Assembly: GCA_028869255.1 (NCBI GenBank)
Contig: CP110972.1
Coordinates: 4,097,001 to 4,161,000, forward strand
DNA length: 64,000 nt
Direction: 5' to 3'
Source: Pseudomonas poae
Lineage (GTDB): Bacteria > Pseudomonadota > Gammaproteobacteria > Pseudomonadales > Pseudomonadaceae
Part shown: piece after piece, positions 18,276-28,603 of the stretch
How positions within the stretch are numbered: the first letter of the stretch is position 1
How the letters are laid out: each line of letters opens with the position of its first letter
Made by a program: the position numbers and the translations under genes
The notes under the pieces: generated by a model
Databases searched by the model: none
The model's input: the letters and a program-made list of their open reading frames with translations, nothing else
Told to the model about the DNA's origin: nothing

Positions 18276-19657
18276 TTACGCCTGATGCAAGTACCAGCGC
18301 CAATCCTGCTCGCCCACCTCGCCCATGAACTGCCGGTATTCGGCACGTTTCACCGCCAAATACACAGCGAGAAACTCGGCGCCGAAAGCCCCTGGCGCCC
18401 AGTCTGAGGCTTCCAGCGCACGCAGGGTGGTCAGCCAGTCGGTGGGCAGCAATGCCGTGGCCTGGGCGTAACCGTTGCCTTCCACCGGGGCGCCGGGGTC
18501 GAGTTGCTCGCGGATGCCCCGGTGGATACCGGCGAGGATCGCGGCCGCTGCGAGATAGGGGTTGGCGTCGGCGCCGCAAATGCGGTGTTCGATATGCCGC
18601 GAATAGGCCGGGCCGCCGGGCACGCGCAGGCTGACGGTGCGGTTGTCGACACCCCAGGTGGCGGCCAGCGGCGCGTAACTGTTGGTCTGGAACCGGCGAT
18701 AGGAGTTGGCGTTGGGGCAGAACAGCAGCAACGAATCGAGCAAGGTACTGAGCATGCCGCCCACCGCCTGGCGCAGCAACGGCGTGCCGTCGGCGGCTTC
18801 GCTGGCGAACAGGTTATTGCCCTGGGCGTCCGCCAGGCTCACGTGCATATGCATACCGGTGCCCGCCAGGTCATCGAACGGCTTGGCCATAAAGCACGCG
18901 GTCATTCCGTGTTTATGCGCCACGCCCTTGACCAGGCGCTTGTAGCGCACGGCTTCGTCCATCGCCTGCAAGGCATCGGCGCGATGCTCCAGGGTGATCT
19001 CCACCTGGCCCGGGGCGTATTCGGAAATCGCCGTGCGCGCCGGGATGCCTTGCAGTTTGCAGGCGCTGTACAAATCCGCGAGAAACGGCTCGATCTGCTC
19101 CAGCTCGCGCAGGCCGTAGACCTGGGTCGAGCGCGGGCGATTCCGTCCACATCCCGTGCCGGTTGTGGCCGGCCATTGCTGTCGGGCTTCTGGTCAAGCA
19201 AGTAAAACTCCAGCTCCGCCGCCATCACCGGGTAATAACCGTCGGCTTTCAAGCCGTCGATGACCCTGGCGAGCAAATGCCGAGGGTCGGCCACGGTGGC
19301 GGGCAAGCCCTCGGTGGGGTGCATGCTGACTTGCACCGCCGCCGTCGGGATCAGGCGCCACGGCATGCGCTGCAAACTGCCGCTGATCGGGTAGGCACGG
19401 CAGTCGATATCACCCACCTCCCACACCAGCCCGGAGTTTTCCACGTCATCGCCATTGATGGTCAGGCCGAGGAGGGTGCTGGGCAACGGCCGCCCGCTCT
19501 CATACACCGCCAGCAGTTCGTCGCGGTGCAGCAACTTGCCACGGGGCACGCCATTGTTGTCGAGGATAAACAGCTCGAACATCTCGATGTCCGGGTGCTG
19601 TTCAAGGAAGGTGTGGGCTTCGTGCAGGCAGGCAAAAACACTCATGGGCATTCTCAT
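18276..19657 (-). pseudogene. Glutamine synthetase-like (gamma-glutamylpolyamine synthetase family), frameshifted
   Basis: The first half (start at 19657, 19651 or 19645, MSVFACLHEAHTFLEQHPDI) ends out of frame at about 19135. The second half resumes with TQVYGLRELEQIEPFLADLY and runs to 18276. Together they give about 458 residues, the normal PuuA/SpuB-type length. Visible motifs are LEFYLLDQ (metal-binding Glu), GTGMHMHVSLAD (ATP-site His), VPGGPAYSRHIEHR (substrate Arg) and ADANPYLAAAAILAGI. The family ligates glutamate to polyamines or other amines. The shift lies in a GCCCGCGCTCG stretch and needs +1 or -2. It is divergent from the PheC-like gene. Confidence 0.85.
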
Positions 19658-19989
19658 ACGTTTGTGTCGGGCAGGCGCGCAGGTGCGCGCCATCCAGGAG
19701 ATGGATCAACGCAGGAATGAGGTATCTGGTGGGCGTGCGTGTCGGCAATGGAACAGGGCCCAGAACGCGAGATCGGACGGCAGTGTCGCAGGGTGAGTGT
19801 CGCAGGAGCCGTGCATGTGGGAATCACAGTGCCAGAGATAACCGCCAGCGTCACATGCCTGCATAGGGGGTTAAATTCAGGGTTGATGGAGTTTGGTTGC
19901 CACTTGGCTAAACATTCATGGCCCTTGCCAGCTGGCCGCCGTGCTGGAAATAATGACCGCCCCCGAGCATGCCCCAAGGACTCGATCGC
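19658..19989. other. Divergent intergenic region
   Basis: About 330 bp lie between the starts of the glutamine synthetase-like gene and the PheC-like gene. The half towards 19900 is AT-richer and must hold the promoters. I see no gene, REP element or clear operator. Confidence 0.5.
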
Positions 19990-20763
19990 ATGAAAACAAC
20001 AATAACCCTGTGCGTGCTGGCGAGCCTGGCAACCACTGCACTGGCCGACCCCACGCCCTCGCGCCTGGACGAAGTGCTGCAGCGCGGCACGCTCAGCGTC
20101 TGCACCACCGGCGACTACAAGCCCTACACCTCGCTGCGCGCCGATGGCCGCTACGAAGGCATCGACATTGCCATGGCCGAGTCCCTGGCCAAGAGCCTCA
20201 ACGCAAACATCCAATGGGTGCCCACCACCTGGAAAACCCTGATGCCGGACTTCCTGGCCCAGCGCTGCGACATCGCCGTGGGCGGTATTTCGGTGTCTCT
20301 GGAGCGTCAGAAAAAAGCCTTCTTCAGCCAGTCCCTGGGGGTCGACGGCAAGATCCCGCTGGTGCGCTGCGCCGATGTGCAGCGCTACCAGACGGTCGAG
20401 CAGATCAACCAGCCTCAGGTGCGGGTGATCGAACCGGCAGGCGGCACCAACGAAGTGTTTGCCCGGACACACCTGGGCCAGGCGCAAATCCGCCTGCATG
20501 ACAACGTGACCATTTTCGACGAATTGCTGGCGGGCAAGGCCGATGTGATGATCACCGACGCCAGCGAAGCGCGTTACCAGCAAAAGCTCAAGCCTGGGCT
20601 GTGCGCGGTCAACCCGGAGCGGCAGATGCAGTACAGCGAAAAAGCTTTCTTGCTGCCACGCGATGATGTGGCATGGAAAAGCTACGTCGACCAGTGGTTA
20701 CACCTGAGCGTGGCGACCGGGGTGTACGACGGCATCGTCAATCAATGGTTGGCAGCGCCTTGA
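19990..20763 (+). CDS. PheC-like periplasmic protein (cyclohexadienyl dehydratase / solute-binding family)
   Basis: The 257-residue protein begins MKTTITLCVLASLATTALAD, a signal peptide. The mature sequence follows P. aeruginosa PheC closely in order: SRLDEVLQRGTLSVCTTGDY, FLAQRCDIAVGGISVSLERQ, GGTNEVFARTHLG, VTIFDELLAGKADVMITDAS, and EKAFLLPRDD...YVDQWLHLS. The EAR after ITDAS retains the Glu equivalent to the catalytic residue of PheC. PheC converts prephenate or arogenate in the periplasm. This copy sits beside an amine-glutamate ligase-like gene rather than aromatic genes, so it could be a binding protein; the chemistry is unproven. Confidence 0.75.
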   Translation: MKTTITLCVLASLATTALADPTPSRLDEVLQRGTLSVCTTGDYKPYTSLRADGRYEGIDIAMAESLAKSLNANIQWVPTTWKTLMPDFLAQRCDIAVGGISVSLERQKKAFFSQSLGVDGKIPLVRCADVQRYQTVEQINQPQVRVIEPAGGTNEVFARTHLGQAQIRLHDNVTIFDELLAGKADVMITDASEARYQQKLKPGLCAVNPERQMQYSEKAFLLPRDDVAWKSYVDQWLHLSVATGVYDGIVNQWLAAP

Positions 20764-20813
20764 GCCACAGCCGTCTAAGCTCTGCTCACATCAATAATAA
20801 TGAGGGACGGGAC

Positions 20814-21656
20814 ATGAAGGGACTGCTCCGAATCAGCGGGCTGCTGCTGTTGTTGTGTTTCGGCCAGGTGCACGCCGCGACGACTCAGGATCAAGAGGCC
20901 CAGGCGGCGAAGGCGTTGCTGGAAAAAGCCCTGGCCTACTACCAGACCAACGGCGACAAAGCGTTTGCCGCCTTCAGCCGTCAGGGCGAGTTTATCGACC
21001 AGGACCGCTATGTGTTTGTGGTCGACACCCAGGGCGTACTGCTGGCCAGCGGCGGACCGTCTTCCGCGCTGATCGGTCGCGATGTGTCCGAGGTACTGGG
21101 GCCGGAGTTGCGCCAGTCCTTCAAGGACGCACTCAAGGTGCCGCAAGACCAGGGCATCCAGCAGGCCGATTACCGCTGGCAGAACTGGAACGACGGCAAG
21201 GTCGAACACAAGCATGTGTTTTTCCAGCGCGTTGGCGAAAGGATCCTGGCGGTCGGTTATTACCTGCCGCGAGCCACCCCGGAACAGGCCCGGGCACTGC
21301 GCAACAAGGCGGTGAACGCGCTGCTCAAGGATGAAACGGGCACGCTCAAAGCCATCAATTCATTGCAGGGCGGCTTCCTGCAGGATGACCTCTACGTGTT
21401 TGTGGTGGACCTCAACACCCAACGCTATGTGGCCCACGGCACTAACCTGCGCTTGGTCAACACTGACTTCAGCAAGATCAAGGACCCCGACGGCAAGCCA
21501 GTGGGCGAGCCGATCCTCAAGCTGATGGCCGAACAGGACCAGGGTGAATACAAGTACCGCTGGAAAAACCCGGTGACCGACAAGGTTGAGAACAAACATG
21601 CGTATGTGCGCAAGGCCGAGCATTTCATGGTGGCGGTCGGGTACTACAGCCCCTGA
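20814..21656 (+). CDS. Secreted tandem-Cache domain protein
   Basis: The 280-residue protein begins MKGLLRISGLLLLLCFGQVH with an AHA-type cleavage site. It has two consecutive Cache domains (residues about 25-150 and 155-280), each with the YVFVVD strand pair, a PDGKPVG/SSALIGRD turn and a terminal VGYYLP/VGYYSP motif. No signalling or transmembrane domain follows, so it is a free periplasmic ligand-binding protein rather than a chemoreceptor. GAGGGACGGGAC lies before the ATG. It follows the PheC-like gene by 50 bp and is probably cotranscribed with it. Confidence 0.75.
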   Translation: MKGLLRISGLLLLLCFGQVHAATTQDQEAQAAKALLEKALAYYQTNGDKAFAAFSRQGEFIDQDRYVFVVDTQGVLLASGGPSSALIGRDVSEVLGPELRQSFKDALKVPQDQGIQQADYRWQNWNDGKVEHKHVFFQRVGERILAVGYYLPRATPEQARALRNKAVNALLKDETGTLKAINSLQGGFLQDDLYVFVVDLNTQRYVAHGTNLRLVNTDFSKIKDPDGKPVGEPILKLMAEQDQGEYKYRWKNPVTDKVENKHAYVRKAEHFMVAVGYYSP

Positions 21657-21679
21657 TCCGGATTGCAATGCAATTAACT

Positions 21680-21772
21680 GTGGGAGCTGGCTTGCCTGCG
21701 ATAGCGGTGTTTCAGTGGCAGATGTGCGAGCTGAACCACCGCTATCGCAGGCAAGCCAGCTCCCACATTTTT
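21680..21772. repeat. REPIN
   Basis: TGTGGGAGCTGGCTTGCCTG at the left and CAGGCAAGCCAGCTCCCACA at the right are exact inverted copies of 20 bp. The nearly palindromic centre has CGATAGCGGTG and CACCGCTATCG. It separates the Cache gene from the convergent efflux gene. Confidence 0.9.
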
Positions 21773-21790
21773 TGACCTTTGTCGTGCCAG

Positions 21791-23308
21791 TTATTGAGCC
21801 TTGTCCTCTCGCCCGCGCAACAGCCGATTGGGCATCGCGATCGCCGCCGCCAGCCCCAGTAGCGACACCGCCGCGCTGACGATCAGCAAATGCCGGAACG
21901 TCAGCGCCAGCTCGCCGCGCAGCGCATCCTGCGCCGGGCCTGGCGCGGCGTTCAGGCCATCGAGCAACACATTGCCGGAACTGCCCTCGCCGCCCAACGC
22001 CCCACTGGCCAAATGCGCGAAACTCGAATCCTGCAACAACGCCAGCAGAAATGCCGACATGCACGCCACCCCCACCGCCCCGCCGAGGGAGCGGAACAGG
22101 TTGGTGGTGCTGGTGGCGACGCCGATGTCGCGTTGCTCCACCGAGTTTTGCGAACCCACCAGCGACGTCGGGAACTGCATGCCGCCTGCGATCCCGCACA
22201 GCAGCATGAACACGCCGGTGAGCAGCACATCCTGCGGCGCGCTGAAGGCCATGCCGAGAATCGCCAGCGGGCTCAAGAGTGCGCCGCTGAGGATCATCGG
22301 TTTATAGCGCCCGGTCACCGAGGTCATGCGCCCCGCGGAATAAGCGCCGATGGGCAGGCCAATCGCCAGGGGCAACAGGTGCAAGGCGGCGCTGTCGGCA
22401 CCGGCGCCGGTGACTGTCTGAAAGCGCAGCGGCATCAGCACGGTCAGGGAAATCGCCTGGAAGCTGGTGAAAAATACCGTGCACCAACACAACACCGCGC
22501 TGCGGTTGACGAACAAGTGCATCGGCAACAACGGCTCGCGGGCACGGCGCTCATGCCAGACAAACACCGTCAGCGCCACCAGCGCACAGGCCAGCAGCCC
22601 CAGCACTGCGTTGTCGCGCCAATCATGGCCCTGGCCGATTTCGGTAATGCCCAGCAACAAGGCGGTCAAACCGATGATCATCAGCACAGTGCCGAGGTAG
22701 TCGATCACCGGCTTGCGTTGCGGTACCGGCAACCCCACCAGAGTGCGATGGGCCACGTACCAGGCGCCCGCGCCCAAGGGCAGGTTGATCAAAAATACCC
22801 AGCGCCACGACAGGTATTCGGTCATGTAGCCGCCCAGTACCGGCCCGGCCACGCTGGCCACCGCGTACATGCTGCTGAAATAGCCCTGATAGCGGCCGCG
22901 CTCACGGGGCGCGATGATGTCGCCGATAATCGCCTGGCTCACCGAAATCATGCCGCCGGCGCCGATGCCCTGCAGCACCCGCGCCAGCACCAGTTGCTCC
23001 ATGCTTTGCGCCATGCCGCAGAACAGCGAGGCCAACGTGAACAGGCCCATGCCGATCAGCATCATCGGCCGCCGCCCGTAGAGGTCGCCGAGCTTGCCGT
23101 AGATCGGCACCGCCACCGTCATCGCCACCATGTAGCCGGAGATCACCCAGGCCAGCAGGTTGACGTCGTGGAACTGCGCGGAAATGGCCGGCATGGACAC
23201 CGCGACGATGGTCTGGTCCAGGGCGCCAAGGAAGATCGCCATCATCAATGAAGCGAGGACGCTGCGTACGGCGGGCAGAGGTGGAGCGGGCTGACTGAGC
23301 TGAGTCAC
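21791..23308 (-). CDS. DHA2-family MFS drug efflux transporter (14 TM)
   Basis: About 505 residues with 14 predicted membrane segments. LGALDQTIVAVSMPAISAQF is the TM1 signature of DHA2 exporters, YGKLGDLYGRRPMMLIGM is motif A, and LQGIGAGGMISVSQAIIGD and GPVLGGYM form motif C, typical of proton-driven antiporters. The GTG at 23308 (VTQLSQP) is chosen because GAAGG lies seven bases upstream; the frame continues to 23362. The likely role is export of a toxic compound. Its neighbour pobA on the same strand hints at, but does not prove, aromatic substrates. Confidence 0.85.
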   Translation of the reverse strand: MTQLSQPAPPLPAVRSVLASLMMAIFLGALDQTIVAVSMPAISAQFHDVNLLAWVISGYMVAMTVAVPIYGKLGDLYGRRPMMLIGMGLFTLASLFCGMAQSMEQLVLARVLQGIGAGGMISVSQAIIGDIIAPRERGRYQGYFSSMYAVASVAGPVLGGYMTEYLSWRWVFLINLPLGAGAWYVAHRTLVGLPVPQRKPVIDYLGTVLMIIGLTALLLGITEIGQGHDWRDNAVLGLLACALVALTVFVWHERRAREPLLPMHLFVNRSAVLCWCTVFFTSFQAISLTVLMPLRFQTVTGAGADSAALHLLPLAIGLPIGAYSAGRMTSVTGRYKPMILSGALLSPLAILGMAFSAPQDVLLTGVFMLLCGIAGGMQFPTSLVGSQNSVEQRDIGVATSTTNLFRSLGGAVGVACMSAFLLALLQDSSFAHLASGALGGEGSSGNVLLDGLNAAPGPAQDALRGELALTFRHLLIVSAAVSLLGLAAAIAMPNRLLRGREDKAQ

Positions 23309-23374
23309 GGCAGAACCTTCGAGCAGGGCCCATGGGAAAAGAGGGCCCACGGGAATGCTCAATACGATAGCAGG

Positions 23375-24643
<1,269 letters not shown>

Positions 24644-24748
24644 TCACTTGAGTGGCCGGCATAAGAAGGTGAAAACTGAGCCAAAGCCTGCGCTTTTTGC
24701 CAATCGGGGCGATTACCGCACCACTCTTCTGAGTATCGGATTGAAACC

Positions 24749-25627
24749 ATGACCAAAACCGCGATTCCGGTCTTCAAGCTTTACGGGGAAAGCCAACAAT
24801 GGCCGACCCCCGATTTGTTGCACTGTGAAACCATTTCCCGGCGCAGTCGGGAATACCAGTGGGAAATCCAGCCCCACCGGCACGCGGATCTGTGCCAATT
24901 GCTGTACGTGCACAAAGGCCAGGCACAGCTGGAGATCGAAGGCCAACGCACCACCCTCAGCGAAGCCACCTTGCAGGTGCTGCCGCCGCTGTGTGTGCAT
25001 GGCTTTCGGTTTGCCGAAGATGTCGAAGGCTACGTGGTGACGCTGGCGGCCCCGCTGGTCAGCCATTTGCAAGCGCAACTGGGCGCGACGGTAGATGGCT
25101 TGCGTACACGGGGCAGCTACCCCGCGGGCAAGGACAGCGACTACCTCAACAGCCTGTTCGCCCGTTTGCAGGACGAATACGCCGATGAGCAACCGGCCCG
25201 GGACATGATGATGCACGCGCTGGTCAGCGTGTTGCTGGTATGGATCAGCCGCCAGGCAGCCCAGCGGCATCATCCACGGGCGCCGAGGGGCCATGAGTAC
25301 TTCCGGCGCTTCACCCAGTTGGTCGAACAGCATTACCGTGAACACCCGAAGATTGAGGACTTGGCCCACAAACTGGGGATCTCGGTCTCACACCTGAACG
25401 GGACGTGTCGCGAATTGGGCGGGCAGCCTGCGCTGCAGATCATGCATGACCGTCAATTGCTCGAAGCCAAGCGCCTGCTGACCTACACCAGCATGACCAT
25501 CAATGAAATGTCAGAGGTGCTGGGGTTTTCCGACCCAACCAATTTCTCTCGGCTGTTTCGTCGACGGGTCGGGTTTTCGCCCAAGGCGTTCCGTGAACAA
25601 CTGAAAACAGACACACCGCTGGTTTAA
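24749..25627 (+). CDS. pobR: AraC/XylS-family activator of pobA
   Basis: The 292-residue regulator has an N-terminal cupin sensor (HRHADLCQLLYVHKGQAQLE) and a C-terminal double helix-turn-helix: IEDLAHKLGISVSHLNGTCR and SEVLGFSDPTNFSRLFRRR, followed by GFSPKAFRE. It is divergent from pobA, the standard Pseudomonas arrangement in which PobR activates pobA with 4-hydroxybenzoate. The family assignment is certain; the target rests on gene position. Confidence 0.88.
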   Translation: MTKTAIPVFKLYGESQQWPTPDLLHCETISRRSREYQWEIQPHRHADLCQLLYVHKGQAQLEIEGQRTTLSEATLQVLPPLCVHGFRFAEDVEGYVVTLAAPLVSHLQAQLGATVDGLRTRGSYPAGKDSDYLNSLFARLQDEYADEQPARDMMMHALVSVLLVWISRQAAQRHHPRAPRGHEYFRRFTQLVEQHYREHPKIEDLAHKLGISVSHLNGTCRELGGQPALQIMHDRQLLEAKRLLTYTSMTINEMSEVLGFSDPTNFSRLFRRRVGFSPKAFREQLKTDTPLV

Positions 25628-25629
25628 AG

Positions 25630-25672
25630 GCGGGCTTGCTCGCGAACCCGCGGGCAAGCCTGCTCCCACACT
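25630..25672. repeat. REP element after pobR
   Basis: GCGGGCTTGCTCGCGAA is followed by GGGCAAGCCTGCTCCCACA, a compact imperfect REP hairpin immediately downstream of the pobR stop. Confidence 0.7.
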
Positions 25673-25681
25673 GGAACGCCG

Positions 25682-25858
25682 TCAGCGTAGCGCGCTGAAA
25701 CTACCAGTGTGTGGAACGCATTGATCCTGATGGCAACTGATCGCGAAGCTCGGCTGCATACGGGTCTGTTCAACGCGGTAGGCGGCCGTGCCATACAGCG
25801 CGGTGGCCAGGGCGGATAACAGGAAAATCATCAGGTACTTTCTGATTTTTAGAGTCAT
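25682..25858 (-). CDS. Small membrane/secreted peptide (58 aa), hypothetical
   Basis: An ATG at 25858 opens a 58-codon frame beginning MTLKIRKYLMIFLLSALATA: a basic start, then a hydrophobic segment of about 15 residues, as in a signal peptide or anchor. The remainder contains two Cys residues (ISCHQDQCVPH). AGAGG lies seven bases upstream of the ATG, which supports translation. I know of no family. It occupies the pobR-LysR gap on the minus strand and could be cotranscribed from its own promoter only. Confidence 0.5.
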   Translation of the reverse strand: MTLKIRKYLMIFLLSALATALYGTAAYRVEQTRMQPSFAISCHQDQCVPHTGSFSALR

Positions 25859-25959
25859 GGCACAGACCTCTGAACGGATCTACACAGGTGCTGTTTAAAG
25901 CATAGGTCAGTCAGGCCGAGTTGCCATTATTGGTCGCCATTCAACAGGCTTATGTCGGC

Positions 25960-26865
25960 TTAGAGACCGATATCCCACACCGGCTCTTGCGGGAACCTCA
26001 CCACCAGAAAATCCAGCAGGCTGCGCAGCGCCAACGACATGTGCTTGCGCGAGGCGTACACCGCGTAAACATTCATTTGCTGCGGCTCGGCGTCCGCCAG
26101 CAAGCGGATCAATTCGCCGCTGCGGATATAGTCACCCGCCTGATAGCTGGGCAGCCGTGCCACCCCCGCCCCCGCCAATGTCGCCCGCAACAGCGTGGTC
26201 GCCTCATTGGCGCTGATATTGCCCTGCACCGCGACCGACACCGGTTCGCCCTGCTCGGTGAAATGCCAAAGGCTTTTGCCGAAGTACGAGTGGGTCAGGC
26301 AATTGTGCCCCACCAGGTCCTGCACCTGCCGAGGTGGCGCGTGCTCCAGCAGGTACGCCGGCGATGCGCAGATTACCGAGCGGCAGAGCGTGAGCTTGCG
26401 GGCGATCAGGTTGGGGTCCAGCTCAAAACTGGTGCGGATGGCCAGGTCGATACGCTCATCCACCAGGTTCACCGTGCGGTCGAGCATCTGCATGTCGATA
26501 CTCACCAACGGGTAGCGCTTGACGTACTCGGCCACGGCATCCGCCAACTGCGCCTGGCCGAACGAGCTGCTGACACTCAGCCGTAACTGGCCACGCGGCG
26601 CTTCATCGGGCTCGCGGACGGCCGCTTGCATGTCGGTGCACAACTCCAGCATCTGCCGACAGCGGGGCAGCATTTCGATGCCGGCCGCCGTGAGGCTGAG
26701 CTTGCGCGTGGTGCGGTGCATCAGGCGGGCGCCGACCCAATCCTCAAGCTCCGCCAGATAGCGTGACACCACCGGCCGCGACAGCTCCAGTTGATCGGCG
26801 GCGGCCGACTGGCTGCCCAGGTCCACCACCGTTACAAACACCCGCATTGCTTGAAGACGATCCAT
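25960..26865 (-). CDS. LysR-family transcriptional regulator
   Basis: About 301 residues. The N-terminal winged HTH is MDRLQAMRVFVTVVDLGSQS...LSRPVVSRYLAELEDWVGAR; the GQLRLSVSSSFGQ segment starts the periplasmic-binding-type effector domain. The order MDRLQAM...VGARLMHRTTRKLSLT places it with the CrgA/DmlR-type group. It is divergent from the MBL hydrolase/NAD(P)-binding gene pair with about 105 bp between starts, so that pair is its likely target. The inducer is unknown. Start chosen at the second Met (26865), as is typical. Confidence 0.88.
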   Translation of the reverse strand: MDRLQAMRVFVTVVDLGSQSAAADQLELSRPVVSRYLAELEDWVGARLMHRTTRKLSLTAAGIEMLPRCRQMLELCTDMQAAVREPDEAPRGQLRLSVSSSFGQAQLADAVAEYVKRYPLVSIDMQMLDRTVNLVDERIDLAIRTSFELDPNLIARKLTLCRSVICASPAYLLEHAPPRQVQDLVGHNCLTHSYFGKSLWHFTEQGEPVSVAVQGNISANEATTLLRATLAGAGVARLPSYQAGDYIRSGELIRLLADAEPQQMNVYAVYASRKHMSLALRSLLDFLVVRFPQEPVWDIGL

Positions 26866-26970
26866 GATTTGCACGCTTTCAGAAACAAACTATGTTCCAG
26901 CATCGCATTTTTAGTTGTGTTTGGTGCAACTAAGCTCTGGGCATCTTTTAATCACTGCTGGAGCTGCCCG

Positions 26971-27837
26971 ATGTTTTCGACCCTCAAGCGCTTGACCCTG
27001 GCCACCGCCGCCCTGGCCTTCGCCGCCCACGCGGCGGCGGCCGACCTGACCCTTGACGTGTACAACCCGGGCGAAGCGGCGATCTTCCCGGTCAGCTCGG
27101 TGCTGGTCAGCGGTGCCAAGGATGCGATCCTGGTCGACGCGCAATTCGGCAAGGGCCAGGCCGAGCAGTTGGTGCAGAAGATCCGTGCCAGCGGCAAGCA
27201 CCTGACCACCATCTACATCAGCCACGGCGACCCGGACTACTACTTCGGCCTCGACACCCTGACCGCCGCGTTCCCCGACGCCAAGGTCGTGGCCCCACAA
27301 CCGGTGGTCGACCATATCAAGGCCACCGTGGCCGGCAAACTCGCGTTCTGGGGCCCGAAAATGGGCGCCGACAAGCCGGGCAAAACCATCCTGCCGCAAG
27401 TGCTGCAAGGCCGTAGCCTGAGCCTGGAAGGCCAGTCGTTGGAGGTGATCGGCCTGGACGGCCCGCAGCCGGATCGCAGCTTCGTCTGGATCCCGTCGAT
27501 CAAGGCGGTGGTCGGTGGTGTGGTGGTCTCGGAAAACATCCATCTGTGGATGGCCGACACCCAAACCGCGAAATCCCACAAGGATTGGCTGGCTACCCTG
27601 CAACGCATCGAAAACCTGAAACCGCGCACCGTGGTTCCGGGTCACTACCTGGGCACGCCGACGCTTGAATCCGTGACCTTTACTGCCGGTTACATCCAAG
27701 CCTTCGACGACGAGACCGCCAAGACCAAAGACTCCGCCGCCCTGATCGCAGCCATGAAAAAGCGTTACCCCACCCTCGCCGACGAAAGCTCGCTGGAACT
27801 GAGTGCCAAAGTCGCCAAGGGCGAAATGAAGTGGTGA
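26971..27837 (+). CDS. Secreted MBL-fold metallo-hydrolase
   Basis: The 288-residue protein starts MFSTLKRLTLATAALAFAAH, a signal peptide (AHAAAADL cleavage region). The MBL core is present, but the usual HxHxDH reads ISHGDPDYYFG, so the second His is replaced, as in a recognised subgroup of annotated MBL hydrolases. Later ligand candidates are ENIHLWMAD and VVPGHYLG. Activity is therefore uncertain. GGAGCTGCCCG precedes the ATG. The next gene starts 33 bp downstream, and the two form an operon facing the LysR gene. Confidence 0.8.
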   Translation: MFSTLKRLTLATAALAFAAHAAAADLTLDVYNPGEAAIFPVSSVLVSGAKDAILVDAQFGKGQAEQLVQKIRASGKHLTTIYISHGDPDYYFGLDTLTAAFPDAKVVAPQPVVDHIKATVAGKLAFWGPKMGADKPGKTILPQVLQGRSLSLEGQSLEVIGLDGPQPDRSFVWIPSIKAVVGGVVVSENIHLWMADTQTAKSHKDWLATLQRIENLKPRTVVPGHYLGTPTLESVTFTAGYIQAFDDETAKTKDSAALIAAMKKRYPTLADESSLELSAKVAKGEMKW

Positions 27838-27870
27838 ATGGTTTTAAACCTTAACGTATTGGAGAACGTC

Positions 27871-28485
27871 ATGAGCAAGATCGCAATCATTGGTGCCACC
27901 GGCCGCGCCGGTAGCCAACTGCTGGAAGAAGCACTGCGTCGTGGGCATAGCGTTGTGGCCATCGCACGCAATATTGAATCCATTGGCGCAAAGCCGGGTG
28001 TGACCGCCAAACAGGTCGATGCGTTGAACGCCGACCAACTGCAACAGGCCATCAGCGGCAGTGATGTGGTGATCAGTGCGGCGCACTTTGCCACCCTGCC
28101 GGCTGCTGCGGTGATCGGCCCGGTGAAAAAAGCCGGGGTCAAACGCCTGCTGGTGGTAGGCGGCGCCGGTTCGTTGCTGCTGCCGGGCGGCGGTCGGGTG
28201 ATCGACAGTGAAGGCTTCCCTGCCGAATACAAAACCGAAGCGAGTGCCGGTGCTGCGTTCCTCGACGTGCTGCGTCAGGAAAAAGAGCTGGATTGGACCT
28301 TCCTGTCGCCGTCGGCCGAGTTCGTTGAAACCGAGCGCACCGGTCAATTCCGCCTGGGCCAGGATGACTTGCTGGTAAGCAGCGAGGGCCGCAGCTGGAT
28401 CAGCTTCGCCGACTATGCCATTGCCTTGATCGACGAAGTGGAAACACCGAAGCACTCGCGCCAGCGCTTTACCGTGGGTTACTGA
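27871..28485 (+). CDS. NAD(P)-binding epimerase/reductase-like protein
   Basis: The 204-residue atypical short-chain dehydrogenase (NmrA/SDR_a5 type) begins MSKIAIIGATGRAGSQLLEE with the GxxGxxG dinucleotide motif. SDVVISAAHF and RLLVVGGAGSLLLPGG follow. No YxxxK catalytic pair is evident, which fits this subgroup, whose members are redox sensors or quinone/flavin reductases. GGAGAACGTC precedes the ATG. It is the second gene of the MBL hydrolase operon. Confidence 0.82.
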   Translation: MSKIAIIGATGRAGSQLLEEALRRGHSVVAIARNIESIGAKPGVTAKQVDALNADQLQQAISGSDVVISAAHFATLPAAAVIGPVKKAGVKRLLVVGGAGSLLLPGGGRVIDSEGFPAEYKTEASAGAAFLDVLRQEKELDWTFLSPSAEFVETERTGQFRLGQDDLLVSSEGRSWISFADYAIALIDEVETPKHSRQRFTVGY

Positions 28486-28499
28486 CCCTGCGCGGTCAA

Positions 28500-28595
28500 A
28501 AATGTGGGAGGGCTTGCCCCCGATGGCGGTGGGTCAGTTGGAACAGTTTTGGCTGACACACCCTCATCGGGGGCAAGCCCCTCCCACATTTTGAT
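28500..28595. repeat. REPIN
   Basis: AATGTGGGAGGGCTTGCCCC and GGGGCAAGCCCCTCCCACAT are exact inverted ends around a CGATGGCGGTG/CACCCTCATCG centre, between convergent genes. Confidence 0.88.
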
Positions 28596-28603
28596 CTTCG
28601 GCG

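Noticed and set aside
18062..18280. Possible CRISPR-like array
   Set aside because: The repeats are adjacent 14-bp REP ends without spacers, and they occur in inverted orientation on the far side.
21890..23251. A 453-codon plus-strand frame opposite the DHA2 transporter
   Set aside because: It is an antisense shadow of a well-formed 14-TM protein.
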